NCBI RefSeq assembly: GCF_004799405.1
Contig: NZ_SSMW01000138.1
Coordinates: 1-64,000 of the forward strand
Reading direction: 5' to 3'
DNA: 64,000 nucleotides
Origin: Bradyrhizobium sp.
Lineage (GTDB): Bacteria > Pseudomonadota > Alphaproteobacteria > Rhizobiales > Xanthobacteraceae
This document shows positions 1-8,473 of the stretch, piece by piece. The notes below the pieces were generated by a model. It was not told the DNA's origin. It saw nothing but the letters and a program-made list of their open reading frames with translations, and did not search any database. The position numbers and the translations under genes are program-made. The stretch's first letter is position 1. Each line of letters starts with the position of its first letter.

Positions 1-444
1 TAACCAGCCGGTAACAGACGGCGTATATTGCGCGGTACCGATATTCTGGGCGGGAACTGACAGCCAAGTAGTATCGACAGCGAGTTGGAGCAGCGAGGCA
101 AGTTCGCTTTTTGATTTGCATTCGGATTCAGCCGCGAGACAAAGAGGTTCACGCTCGCGAGGGTCAAATTCGTCTGAGGTCCAAACGTTTACTCGGTGAC
201 CAATATCGAATTGGTTGAAGTACAATAAGAGTCGATCGATACGTTCGCCTGTCTGCATCGCAGGCATCGACTTAGCAAGAGTAATAGTATGATCCGTAAT
301 CGACGGATATTCGATGCCAGCTCGACGTTGTCGACAAAGCCATGTCGTCAATCGGGCCTTTTGAGTTTCGTTCAAATTAGCGATGGTATCCCCAGGGAGG
401 ACACAGGCAACGTACGTTTCGTTTGGAGCTGGCAATCGTGCCAT
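1..444 (-). CDS. Partial hypothetical protein (N-terminal 148 residues, runs off left edge)
   Basis: The minus strand is open from an ATG at 444 to the window edge, 148 codons without a stop, and an in-frame stop lies 11 codons upstream of the ATG, so this ATG is the only plausible start. The product begins MARLPAPNETYVACVLPGDT and continues as a well-mixed soluble sequence with an Arg-rich helix (LTTWLCRQRRAG) near residue 35; I see no signal peptide or membrane segment. I do not recognise the family. Codon use is more AT-rich in third positions than in the genes further right. It lies 241 nt downstream of, and codirectional with, the caspase gene, so it could belong to the same accessory block. 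The gene is seen in sequence; its role is unknown. Confidence 0.6.
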   Translation of the reverse strand, partial: MARLPAPNETYVACVLPGDTIANLNETQKARLTTWLCRQRRAGIEYPSITDHTITLAKSMPAMQTGERIDRLLLYFNQFDIGHRVNVWTSDEFDPREREPLCLAAESECKSKSELASLLQLAVDTTWLSVPAQNIGTAQYTPSVTGWL

Positions 445-685
445 CTGGCGGTGAGACTGCGGAGCTTTCGGTTCTTACGCTGGCCAGTTGAAATCAATTT
501 GTCAGCCAAGGAGCCGCGAAATGAGATCCCAGGTACTGCCGCACCTAAATCTGAGGCATGGCTGCCCACGGAAAGTCGTGATCTCTACACAGTAGTAGAT
601 GCTACATTAAAAATTTCGGCAATCGGCCAAACGTCAAGCTGTTGCGGATAGCCAGTGGTCCTTCCCGCAGACTGTTGAAACGTGG

Positions 686-2458
686 CTATTCGCAATAGGT
701 TTTTCCACTGAAAGAAAAACACCTTTTGCCATCTGACGAACCAGATCGCCGCGGCGCTGCCGGCTCTTGGTGGGTCGCCGTCCGTGCTTTCGGAGTTGGC
801 TCCGGGCGCTTCTCACATAATCCGCTGGAGCTTAGAAAGAAGCCGCTTCCGCAGCTGATCTGAATGCACTGATCGCCTTCCGCACGCTGCCCTTTTGCGC
901 AGATAAGCGGGCATATGCGGTCGGGCTTGCTGCGGACCGCGTCAAGGGCATCGAGGCTTGCGAGCTTGGTATCGAATTTGGTTTGAGCGTTCTTGTTGAA
1001 TAACTCGAGAGCTTTCCTGGAGCCGTCATCCCAATTGCCGTCGGCCGACCCTCGATTGCAGCCGACGCGTTTCAAGTGAGCTTGCAGCAATCGCGCGATA
1101 TCGGCTTGATCAATTTGGAGAGACGGCGGTGACGGGCTTTGCGGAACCGACTGGGCCGGAGTCAGAGCAGCAAGTTTCTCAGCTTCCTGTTTGGCACCGC
1201 GCTTGGCTTGTTCGACCTGAAGCTGGGCATCCGCAACCGCTTGACGTTTGGCGTCCTCGACTTGTCGTCGAGCGGCATCGGCTTGCTGCTGTGCAAGCTC
1301 GAGCTGACGTTTGGCCTCATCGAGTTCCTTCTTCGCCTGTTCGGCCAACTGATGCCGCGCTTCGTCGAGTTCTTTCTTCGCCTGCTCGGAGAGCTTTCGC
1401 TTTGTCTCGGCTGTCTGACGGCTACTCTGGTCTTCAAGCTGCCTACGGAATTCCTCGGCCTTCTGCGCGGCTTGCTCCTCGGCCCCACGTTGAGCATCGT
1501 CGGCTGCCGTGCTTGTTTGCTGCGCTGCTGACAACTTGCTATTTTGCGCGCGAGCGAGGTTTGCATACAAGCCGGTGTCGTGACTTGAAAGGAAAGAGTC
1601 CCACGCTTCCCTGGTCCCAATTTGGGCTGCCAGTTCGTAATCGACCCGTGCTTCCGCCTCTGGATTGGAGGATTTCGTAACCTGGGGGACCAGCGCCATG
1701 GTCTCGCCACCAAGCGATCCGTAGACGAACGGCTCCTGGCGGTTCGCCGTGCTTTTTAGCACGTCGTCACGAATGCGGCCAAATGCTATCCGGATATCTA
1801 GCCCCGGCTCGGCAATGAATTTGACGAGTGCCAGCGCGAAGGGACTGTCGTGTCCATCTCCATCGCTTGCCACCTTACCACCCTTCGCGGCGAAGGCGAT
1901 CAGCGTGTTCGACATCGTGGGTTCGATTTCTGCGAGTCCGTTACCGATCGCTCTGCTGGCAACGCTTCGTTTCATGGTTCGCGCGAAGGGATTTGCCCGA
2001 CAGGCATCCAGAATAACCAGTTTGAGCCGCCTGACGGGGTCAAGTGCCTTCAGTACGCGGTCAAGCGATACAGTTTCGTCCTCGACATCGAAGTCGCTCA
2101 ACAGCGCCGCATCTGCGGGTACGAGATAATTCGTTCCATCGACTTCGATGCCGTGACCCGCGTAATAAATCACCGCGATATCTGCGTCCCGCGAAGTCTC
2201 GGCGAATTCGCGAATTACCCGGCGCAGATCGGAAACGCCGAGGTCGTACTCGCTATCGACAATATCGAAGCCCGCCTTCCTGAACAACGAAGACATCGCT
2301 TCAGCGTCGTGTACCGGATTAGTGAGTCGCGGAACCTGTTGGTATTTGGACACGCCAATGACAAGGGCGACGCGCTTGTCCGCCAAAGCCTGCGTACTGG
2401 AGATACAAAACAAGAATCCAAAAACAATAAGGATTGTGGACCGCATAAAAGGCCCCAA
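686..2458 (-). CDS. Exported caspase-family (C14, metacaspase-like) peptidase with coiled coil and C-terminal Cys-rich region
   Basis: A 590-residue protein. Residues 1-26 form a signal peptide (ATG at 2458, or MRST four codons later), followed by a caspase-like p20 domain at about 28-255. The catalytic dyad is visible: His102 in YYAGHG and Cys153 in LDACRAN, with the typical VIGVSKY strand at 33. Residues about 310-430 are a Glu/Ala/Lys/Gln-rich coiled coil built from repeats such as EQAKKELDEA. A peptidoglycan-binding-like helical segment (about 450-510) and a Cys-rich tail with ICPLICAKG follow. Bacterial caspase homologues of this type usually cleave after Arg or Lys (family knowledge). 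The signal peptide places it in the periplasm or envelope. It is the last gene of a codirectional run starting at 4002, 62 nt after the membrane gene. Substrates are unknown. Confidence 0.88.
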   Translation of the reverse strand: MGPFMRSTILIVFGFLFCISSTQALADKRVALVIGVSKYQQVPRLTNPVHDAEAMSSLFRKAGFDIVDSEYDLGVSDLRRVIREFAETSRDADIAVIYYAGHGIEVDGTNYLVPADAALLSDFDVEDETVSLDRVLKALDPVRRLKLVILDACRANPFARTMKRSVASRAIGNGLAEIEPTMSNTLIAFAAKGGKVASDGDGHDSPFALALVKFIAEPGLDIRIAFGRIRDDVLKSTANRQEPFVYGSLGGETMALVPQVTKSSNPEAEARVDYELAAQIGTREAWDSFLSSHDTGLYANLARAQNSKLSAAQQTSTAADDAQRGAEEQAAQKAEEFRRQLEDQSSRQTAETKRKLSEQAKKELDEARHQLAEQAKKELDEAKRQLELAQQQADAARRQVEDAKRQAVADAQLQVEQAKRGAKQEAEKLAALTPAQSVPQSPSPPSLQIDQADIARLLQAHLKRVGCNRGSADGNWDDGSRKALELFNKNAQTKFDTKLASLDALDAVRSKPDRICPLICAKGQRAEGDQCIQISCGSGFFLSSSGLCEKRPEPTPKARTATHQEPAAPRRSGSSDGKRCFSFSGKTYCE

Positions 2459-2520
2459 TTATGAGAGTTTCTGCTTATACTAAGCCAATCCATCGTCTGC
2501 AAGCGATCTGGGTTAAGGCG

Positions 2521-3030
2521 TCACGTTCCCAGTATATGCTTGAGACCGGTAAAGAGCGAGCCGCCAATGGTCAGTAACAGGCCTATCAGTGGCACAATGG
2601 CTTTTGAAATTTCCTGGATTCGCCGCGCTCTCCGTCTGAGCGTCTCGTCACCGGCGTGAGGACCCAGCAGCTGCGCGAATCGGATCGCAACGCCGCTGGG
2701 TTGGCCCGCAGTTGCTATCCTGGACGGCAGTAAACGAAACACCACTAACGCCAACATATCGCCCGCGTCATAGGACAAAGTGATACTCAGGCCATATTCG
2801 ATGGCCTCGCTCCAGTCTCGCGCGGATTGCGGAAGCACCGGCACCCGATCGACCAGGCCGACGACGGCTAGCATGCCAGTGACGGCGATCAATGCCGTGG
2901 CAGCGCCGACGCCAAATGCCCCGCGAAATCCAATTCTGCGGATAGCAAATAGAGCCACTCCGAAAGGCAGCGGGACTAGAACCGAGATAATTCGCAAATA
3001 CGAGGTCGGCAGATCGAGCTGGATTATCAC
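2521..3030 (-). CDS. Small integral membrane protein of unknown function
   Basis: A 169-residue product with three clear hydrophobic segments: about 11-30 (IISVLVPLPFGVALFAI), 36-58 and 143-162 (IVPLIGLLLTIGGSLF), plus a weaker one around 88-98. A basic stretch (RRRARRIQE) precedes the last segment. The start is GTG at 3030, overlapping the stop of the upstream zinc-ribbon gene as GTGA, so the two are probably translationally coupled. No family recognised. Its place between a zinc-ribbon gene and an exported caspase suggests a membrane component of the same operon, which is inference from spacing only. Confidence 0.72.
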   Translation of the reverse strand: MIIQLDLPTSYLRIISVLVPLPFGVALFAIRRIGFRGAFGVGAATALIAVTGMLAVVGLVDRVPVLPQSARDWSEAIEYGLSITLSYDAGDMLALVVFRLLPSRIATAGQPSGVAIRFAQLLGPHAGDETLRRRARRIQEISKAIVPLIGLLLTIGGSLFTGLKHILGT

Positions 3031-3287
3031 GAGATAATGGCACGCCAGCAGAAGGGCTGCGGCAGCAAAATGTAACGACTGCCAAAAATAGTCACGGAGC
3101 GCAAAGGCTTGTTCAAGAATGCCAGTTTGATATTGACATCATCAAGCTCACGCTGCAGGCGCTCCAGCTCGATGTTAACCAACTCAATCTCCGCGATGAC
3201 CGGTCGCACGACACGCAAATCCCTGCCGCAATACTTGCAGACAATAGCTTCGTCCTTGACGGTCTCGGCGCAAAAAGGACATTCCAT
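3027..3287 (-). CDS. Small zinc-ribbon protein with coiled coil and hydrophobic tail
   Basis: An 86-residue protein starting MECPFCAETVKDEAIVCKYC. Two CxxC knuckles (residues 3-6 and 17-20) form a double-Cys zinc ribbon. Residues about 30-57 are a heptad-like coiled coil (VNIELERLQRELDDVNIKL). The C-terminus is hydrophobic and aromatic (YILLPQPFCW). The ATG is at 3287; the stop overlaps the next gene's GTG by four bases. The zinc ribbon resembles that of the gene just upstream (3331-3531), so the pair probably arose by duplication. Such ribbons often act as small adaptor or sensor modules; no enzymatic role is implied. Confidence 0.72.
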   Translation of the reverse strand: MECPFCAETVKDEAIVCKYCGRDLRVVRPVIAEIELVNIELERLQRELDDVNIKLAFLNKPLRSVTIFGSRYILLPQPFCWRAIIS

Positions 3288-3330
3288 CAGGGATACTCGA
3301 CCCGCGTGTCTGAACCGTGGTGCTGTGCGA

Positions 3331-3531
3331 TCAATCTAGGTGCCACTTAGATAATTTCTGCGAGGCTAGCTTGGTCTTCGCTTCCTTCAAATTTGAAATC
3401 AGCCTTTCACGCTTCTTGAGCAATTCATCCCGCTCTGACGCAAGAGACGCGGGCACAGCCGTATCGCGCTGGCAAGCAGGACAAACCAACGCGGCACGGT
3501 CTATGTTGGAACTACAAAATGGGCAATGCAC
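3331..3531 (-). CDS. Small zinc-ribbon/coiled-coil protein
   Basis: A 66-residue protein starting MHCPFCSSNIDRAALVCPAC. The CxxC pairs at residues 3-6 and 17-20 have the same spacing as in the next gene downstream. The rest is a charged coiled coil (ERDELLKKRERLISNLKEAK). There is no signal peptide, so it is probably cytoplasmic. It lies 12 nt after the stop of the secreted protein gene (3544-4002) and 43 nt before the second zinc-ribbon gene, which fits a single transcript. Function unknown. Confidence 0.7.
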   Translation of the reverse strand: MHCPFCSSNIDRAALVCPACQRDTAVPASLASERDELLKKRERLISNLKEAKTKLASQKLSKWHLD

Positions 3532-3543
3532 CGAAAGACCCCT

Positions 3544-4002
3544 TCAGTTCGGCGTCACCGTCACTATGAAATTTGTTGTAACGGGTCGTCCTTGAGAGTC
3601 CCTCAAATCGACGCGGATCGCGTGGTTGCCGGGAGGAACCTCAGCATCGGGTATATCAATGCCAGTTGGCTTTACAAATGGTCTTATCCGGGGTGTTAGA
3701 TCAACGCCGGGTCCTCTGAGGTAGGTCACAGTCAAGGTGTTGAGATCAATGCTTGCGCCTCCAAACGCTCGAAATATAAGCTTGAAGTGAATAGGCGAAT
3801 GTAACGTGTCGCTCTCGAGATCCGAGAGGTCTATGCGGGGGCCGCGCGTGATTGCACGCGAAGATGCTAATTCCTTTGGTTCGGGGAGTTTTGCCTCCTC
3901 GGTAGTGATCAGCACGACGCCAGCCATGGCTTTCGAACTGTTTGCTAATCCTGTCGTCACAAACATGGCAAGCCAGATCGGTGCCCATCGCAGACTGTAC
4001 AT
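3544..4002 (-). CDS. Exported beta-rich protein of unknown function, first gene of caspase operon
   Basis: A 152-residue product with a signal peptide (MYSLRWAPIWLAMFVTTGLA, cleavage around residue 27). The mature part is short and beta-rich. The C-terminal half reads like an Ig-like sandwich: LTVTYLRGPGVDLT, then HAIRVDLRDSQGRP and a final FIVTVTP strand. This looks like an envelope or periplasmic binding module. It is the promoter-proximal gene of the run 4002 to 686; the about 300-nt gap to the divergent gene at 4302 must hold its promoter. Not recognised as a named family. Confidence 0.72.
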   Translation of the reverse strand: MYSLRWAPIWLAMFVTTGLANSSKAMAGVVLITTEEAKLPEPKELASSRAITRGPRIDLSDLESDTLHSPIHFKLIFRAFGGASIDLNTLTVTYLRGPGVDLTPRIRPFVKPTGIDIPDAEVPPGNHAIRVDLRDSQGRPVTTNFIVTVTPN

Positions 4003-4301
4003 AGTTCGTGTCCCTCAAATCCTTTAAGCCGAATTGGGATCGTACGGATAGCGCGTCGATTTGCAATTGGATTCTCTAATCGAGGCGAGCGCCAAGTTGA
4101 AGCCCTCGTTGGTCAATCGCCCGAAACATCGCTGTGACATCGTCGGAAGCAAGTGAGAGCTGGCGATAGGATTATTGACAGTTTTAAACGTCGCGCTTAA
4201 TGCTAGCTTGCATGGCGGCGTTCGAAGGTGCCACCAACAGCTTACAGAAGTATACGTCGAAGCGCTGGGCGACAAATTTTGCCGAGAGAGGATGGCTTCC
4301 T

Positions 4302-4808
4302 GTGAAAGTCTCTTTTCCAATCATGATCCTCTGTATGTTCGTCACCTCTCCGTTACTGGCGCAAGGCATTCCAGCGCAGCTGCGAAACAAAACGATCCAT
4401 ATCTCCGCCACGTTTAGTACGCCAATGATGGGCCGTAGCGGTCCAACGGTCGGGAGCCAAATCTCTACGGGCATAATTTATATAAGTACGTTGGGGCGAA
4501 TATTTGTACGTGACAGCCATCGAACCAAGGGCGGAGGCTCCAGTGCTGCGGAAAAGGCTCCGGGAGAAACGCGCTGGCGGTTTGTTGGCGGGAAACTTGT
4601 CGCCAATGTGTCCGCTATTAGTGGAGCAGTTCTGCTGGAAATAAGCTTTGATGGAAGTTTCCAGAGTTGTACGTTCTCCGGCATTGTAGGCCACGAAGGC
4701 GGGAAATCGTTCAAGTGGGTAGGGGTGAACGGAACGAAGCATGAATCGACCGGTTCGTCCACCATCTCAGGAGCAAGCTGCTCGATAACAGAAGGCAACG
4801 GCCTGTAA
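4302..4808 (+). CDS. Exported hypothetical protein
   Basis: A 168-residue product if read from the GTG at 4302, which gives a good signal peptide (MKVSFPIMILCMFVTSPLLA, cleavage near AQG) behind a GAGAGAGG stretch. The frame stays open upstream to an ATG at 4200, but that start would bury the signal peptide behind 34 residues, so I prefer 4302. The mature part is Gly/Ser/Thr-rich and beta-like, with two Cys (FQSCTFSG and GASCSITE) that could form a disulfide. It is divergent from the caspase operon. No family recognised. Confidence 0.6.
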   Translation: MKVSFPIMILCMFVTSPLLAQGIPAQLRNKTIHISATFSTPMMGRSGPTVGSQISTGIIYISTLGRIFVRDSHRTKGGGSSAAEKAPGETRWRFVGGKLVANVSAISGAVLLEISFDGSFQSCTFSGIVGHEGGKSFKWVGVNGTKHESTGSSTISGASCSITEGNGL

Positions 4809-5076
4809 TGCGCGACCGTGGATTCGAGGAAGCCCAATGCGAAGATAAGTACCGAAAGGCGGCGAGCCGCCGACGAGGGTAAACCTTCCACGCCACGTCG
4901 TGACGCCATTTCTCGAAGTCGGCTTCACGGCGCTGCTAAACTACGCAAGGATTTGATCGGTTGTTTGAGATGATCTGCACGGTGCGGAGTGACGCGCTTT
5001 GCACATGCGTCATTTCGCTGCACACCTTCGAAGAAATCTCCCTCTTCCGGTTCAACAGTATCGATGCTGCCGTCCA

Positions 5077-6012
5077 TCATCGTGGCAGGTCCAGCGTTTT
5101 GAACCGTTTGCGTCCGGCAGAGAAAACTTCATTCGAGACCGCGCCGGATTTGACAATCGCAAGGTGCTCGGCGCGGGTCTTGCTTAGATACAGATTCCTG
5201 CAATCGAATGCCCGACAAATCGCCGGGGCGCGGTCGTGTATGGTGCAGCCGTCCCGACCGAGAACCAGTGTCGGAACGTCCACCCGGAGTGATGTAGTGG
5301 CGGGAGCTTCCGCTGCATCGGCAAAGTATCGGGCAGCGAGGTCAGGCATTTCCGTATGCGCTGCATCAGCGATGGAAGAAGGCACCTTGATCGGATCCGC
5401 GCGGTAGTAGTTGTACCAGGACGGATAAGCGGCGACAGCACTGTTATAATCGCGCTCGTATTGCGATGCCTGAATTTGTGCCGCGCTATTGCGGATCTCA
5501 CGGAGAAATATGGCCGGGTGCGGTGCATTGAGAATGATCAAGCGTTCAACACAGCTTGGATAGGCCGAAGCAAACACCCAGGCAATGTAGCCACCCCAGT
5601 CATTGCCCACCAGGATGCACCGCTCACGGCCGAAATGCCGAAGCAGGGCATGTACGTCGCCCAACGATCTCGACATGGCATAGGCCTCGACTGCTTCCGG
5701 TTGATCCGATGGCGGAAACCCTCGCAAATTGGAAGCCACCACCATGTGGTCTCGGCTAAACTCCGCGAGCTGGCTCATGTAAAGCGTCCAGCTGTCTGGG
5801 ATACCGTGAAGGAACAACATGAGCTCGCCCTCGCCCCCGTGGACAAGGAACAGCCTTACTCCGTCGCCGTCGGCGTAGCCCTCGATCAGACCGGATTGGC
5901 CTGCGGCGGAGTGCGGCCAGATGGTCGCCGAAGCGAAATTCGCTAACGATAGCCTAGCGCCCAGCGTGAGCAGATGTCGTCGGTTAACAGAAGGCCGAAG
6001 AACTGGATACAT
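5077..6012 (-). CDS. Exported alpha/beta hydrolase, epoxide-hydrolase-like
   Basis: Read from the ATG at 6012 the protein has 311 residues. A twin-arginine-like leader (VNRRHLLTLGA, Arg11-Arg12) suggests Tat export; an earlier ATG at 6054 only adds 14 residues. The fold is alpha/beta hydrolase: oxyanion motif HGIPDSW at 69-75, nucleophile Asp138 in GNDWGG (typical of epoxide hydrolases and haloalkane dehalogenases), a cap-domain YNYYRA segment carrying the epoxide-hydrolase Tyr, a strand with Asp (VLGRDG) and a late His (RAEHLAI). The substrate cannot be told. Exported members are less usual than cytosolic ones. It is isolated from its neighbours by intergenic gaps. Confidence 0.82.
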   Translation of the reverse strand: MYPVLRPSVNRRHLLTLGARLSLANFASATIWPHSAAGQSGLIEGYADGDGVRLFLVHGGEGELMLFLHGIPDSWTLYMSQLAEFSRDHMVVASNLRGFPPSDQPEAVEAYAMSRSLGDVHALLRHFGRERCILVGNDWGGYIAWVFASAYPSCVERLIILNAPHPAIFLREIRNSAAQIQASQYERDYNSAVAAYPSWYNYYRADPIKVPSSIADAAHTEMPDLAARYFADAAEAPATTSLRVDVPTLVLGRDGCTIHDRAPAICRAFDCRNLYLSKTRAEHLAIVKSGAVSNEVFSAGRKRFKTLDLPR

Positions 6013-6374
6013 AAACCCCGTCCCCGATAGCGATACGGAAATATATAGCGTCAACTCTCTTGGGGCATCCCCCTATGCATCCAGTCGTGACGGCGTCGAA
6101 CAAACAGGATTTTCCGAGACGATGCCGTGTTCTTTCCCGTGCTCAAGGGCGACTGAAATAACGGCCATGGATGCTGAGCCAAATTGTCGAAAATACTGAC
6201 CACTGCAGAAAGATTGCATTGGGCATGTTCCGCCATTTCGGCGAAAACCGATCAATATTGGTCAGCGAATGGTCGCTCAAAAATCAATGTTGGTTGCCAT
6301 CACCGCTTCTTCAACGGGCACACTAACGGTGACTGAGAGTGTTGCGCTCCCGCCTCATGCCAGGGATAAGCATC
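6013..6374. other. Intergenic region between divergent genes
   Basis: No convincing coding sequence. The short frames on both strands have no ribosome-binding site or recognisable product. It should hold the promoters of the hydrolase (minus) and the small Cys protein (plus), but I cannot name a promoter motif here. Confidence 0.5.
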
Positions 6375-6587
6375 ATGCAAAAGTCCTATTTCTTGCCTGA
6401 CAGCGTCAACCTTCACATCCATCGCCCCGCTTGCCCAAAATGCCGCACTCACATGATGCTCGCTCGCATCATGCCTGCACGTGTGGGTTTCGATATTCGC
6501 ACCTTTGAGTGCCCAAAGTGTGATCTCCTTCACGAGGTGATGGTTGAGACCAATGCGTTCGGGCAATCCTTCGCGCCAACGGCATAG
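6375..6587 (+). CDS. Small CxxC-pair (zinc-ribbon-like) protein
   Basis: A 70-residue product from the ATG at 6375, preceded by AGGGAT at a suitable distance; upstream ATGs at 6339 and 6357 are in frame but less well placed. Two CPKC motifs (ACPKCRTHM and ECPKCDLLHE) are separated by ARIMPARVGFDIRTF, the layout of small Cys4 proteins common in Bradyrhizobium. It probably binds zinc in the cytoplasm. Function unknown. Confidence 0.75.
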   Translation: MQKSYFLPDSVNLHIHRPACPKCRTHMMLARIMPARVGFDIRTFECPKCDLLHEVMVETNAFGQSFAPTA

Positions 6588-6839
6588 AGCAATGACTGTG
6601 CAAACCTGATAGCCGCTTTTGGATAACCGGGCGACGGAGGTTATTGCGGAAGCACGCGAGATGCCGCTCGGCGAACAGAGATTTGCTGGGCCCAGGGAAG
6701 CTGGGCGTTTTGGCATTGCTGCCGAAGTGAACCGATGGCTGGCAACTAGGTAGATCGGTTAAGCAGCTATTAGCGGACTTCGTGAGCCCCTGGATCGACG
6801 TCCGCTCTTCCCCAGAAAGCGGATATGCAGCGGCGCACG

Positions 6840-8081
6840 TCAGCGTTTCCACTCGTCGTGCGCGGCCTTGATCGCGCCGGGGAATTCGACGACGTCCGAC
6901 GGGAACACCTCAATGAACAGCGCGTTCTGGCTGGGTCCTGACCCGCCCTGGGGATACATGCCATTGTGGAGCAAGTTAAGGAAGGACTTCTCATTGCAGG
7001 CGGTCGGGTGCTGCAGCTTCTCTAGGAAGCTGTTGCCTTGTCCACCGCAAGCAGCGCCCTTGCCGATCTTGCCGAACCAAATGTTGGTCTGCCACGCGAT
7101 CGGCAGGTTGTTGGCGAGCGCGAGGTTCACGGTCCGCTGGTCCGCTGGCAGGTCGCCGATGAGGAAGCAGTCCTGCAACACCAAGTGCCCCGGGAGCGCC
7201 TGCGTCGCCGTAAGCACGAGGTCGTCGAGAAGCCTGTTGTTGAGTTCGATTGCCTTGAACCGCGGGATCGGCCGCCCGTCTTCGCCGATGGGCGGCAAGG
7301 CCCCCATGACTATGATTGGGAGGCTTACCAGCTTGTCCGGGAAGGAGCGCCGAAACGACGCGGCGATCCCTTTCATGGCGCGGATAACGAGCGAGGGTCG
7401 ATACCCGGCAGTCGCCCAGACGCGTGGGCTGTCCGTCACGCATGGGTTCGGATTGCGCGACTCGGCGGGATCCTCGTTGGGTAGGGCGAGTTCCTCGGTG
7501 AGGGTGTTGATGCCGGTGAGCTTGATCACGGCCACATCGCGGTCGTAGCCCGTGGAGTGCAAATGCGCGGAGAGCTCTGCCAGCATGTCGGCGAAGGCGT
7601 TCTGGTACCTGGGATCCCAGGGCGTGGGCATCGAGACCTTGTGGCAGGGCTCCACGCCGCCGTGGTACGTGATTTCAAAATCGAGGCGCTGGAGACCCAG
7701 ACCGGCCGGGGGCGGCGTGAATATCCAATCCGGAATGCCCTGGCCCGCCGAGACCGCGAGTTCCACGGCTAGATGGCGCGAACGCGCCACCGCGAGCTGA
7801 CGGTCCATCGCCGTGAAGTCATACTTCTTGATCGCAGGCGAGATCTCCGACCAAGTGAAGTGCACGCCGACTCCGTCAACGCCCGGAACGGCAAGGGCCT
7901 TGTCGAAGTCGCCTTTCTTGACCGCCCAGTCATACGGCCACACGTAGATCCCGCGAGCGGTCGGAGGAAGGACCATTCTACCGGCCGGGACAACTGCCCC
8001 AGGTGCTTGCGCGCTTGCGACTGCAGAAAGAGCCGAAAAAGCCGTACATATTATCAATCTCAACCCGCGGGATCGCGCCAT
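6840..8081 (-). CDS. Exported glycoside-hydrolase-like (TIM-barrel) protein
   Basis: From the ATG at 8081 (AAGGGGG just upstream) the product has 413 residues with a signal peptide MARSRGLRLIICTAFSALSA; an upstream ATG at 8126 would add 15 residues before it. The mature protein has barrel-like segments: GIYVWPYDW, VDGVGVHFTWSEI, LAVELAVSAGQGIPDW, VAVIKLTGINTLTEEL (possible acid Glu), LVSLPIIVMGALPP and a late FIEVFPSDV (possible second Glu). Several Cys could form disulfides. The pattern suits a glycosidase-like fold, but I cannot name a GH family. It is downstream of and codirectional with the cyclic glucan synthase after a 390-nt gap, so a role on envelope glucan is possible but unproven. 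Confidence 0.65.
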   Translation of the reverse strand: MARSRGLRLIICTAFSALSAVASAQAPGAVVPAGRMVLPPTARGIYVWPYDWAVKKGDFDKALAVPGVDGVGVHFTWSEISPAIKKYDFTAMDRQLAVARSRHLAVELAVSAGQGIPDWIFTPPPAGLGLQRLDFEITYHGGVEPCHKVSMPTPWDPRYQNAFADMLAELSAHLHSTGYDRDVAVIKLTGINTLTEELALPNEDPAESRNPNPCVTDSPRVWATAGYRPSLVIRAMKGIAASFRRSFPDKLVSLPIIVMGALPPIGEDGRPIPRFKAIELNNRLLDDLVLTATQALPGHLVLQDCFLIGDLPADQRTVNLALANNLPIAWQTNIWFGKIGKGAACGGQGNSFLEKLQHPTACNEKSFLNLLHNGMYPQGGSGPSQNALFIEVFPSDVVEFPGAIKAAHDEWKR

Positions 8082-8473
8082 AAGCCCCCTTATGTATTGT
8101 GACCACCAGCGTAGTGGCCGTAACATTTCAAATTCCGCTATTTGCTTTTTGATGCTCCGCGAACATGACGTTTCTTGTTGCTATCCTATTCCGAACTGCT
8201 GACATTGCTGGTGGTCCGGTTCGTGCCACAGGAATAGCTCAATGCGAGCAAATGACTTCCGCTTTGCCCCCAGCAACGGACTCGTTTGAGGTACCAGCCG
8301 GGTACGCGAGACGATCTTAATCGAAAGTTCGGGCTTGTAATGCCCCGAAGCACCGATGGGTGATTAAACCAGCATTTTCAAACATCTGGTGGCACGAATG
8401 TTACAGTATTCATGGGTATGACACGGCCGTGGATTGGCCATGCCGGCATGGCCTCTGCGGCCGAGTCCGTGCA
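8082..8473. other. Intergenic region between glycosidase-like gene and glucan synthase gene
   Basis: About 390 nt with no convincing gene on either strand and no clear terminator or repeat. The upstream region of the 6840-8081 gene must lie here. A TGGCAC stretch near 8390 was considered as a sigma-54 -24 element and rejected. Confidence 0.5.

Noticed and set aside
686..2458. Caspase gene as part of a CRISPR type III-E (Craspase-like) or CHAT-type defence system
   Set aside because: No CRISPR repeats or cas genes are present, and the signal peptide puts the protease outside the cytoplasm.
8391..8410. Possible sigma-54 promoter (TGGCAC start)
   Set aside because: The -12 element does not match (TTAC rather than TTGC) and no gene starts at a suitable distance.
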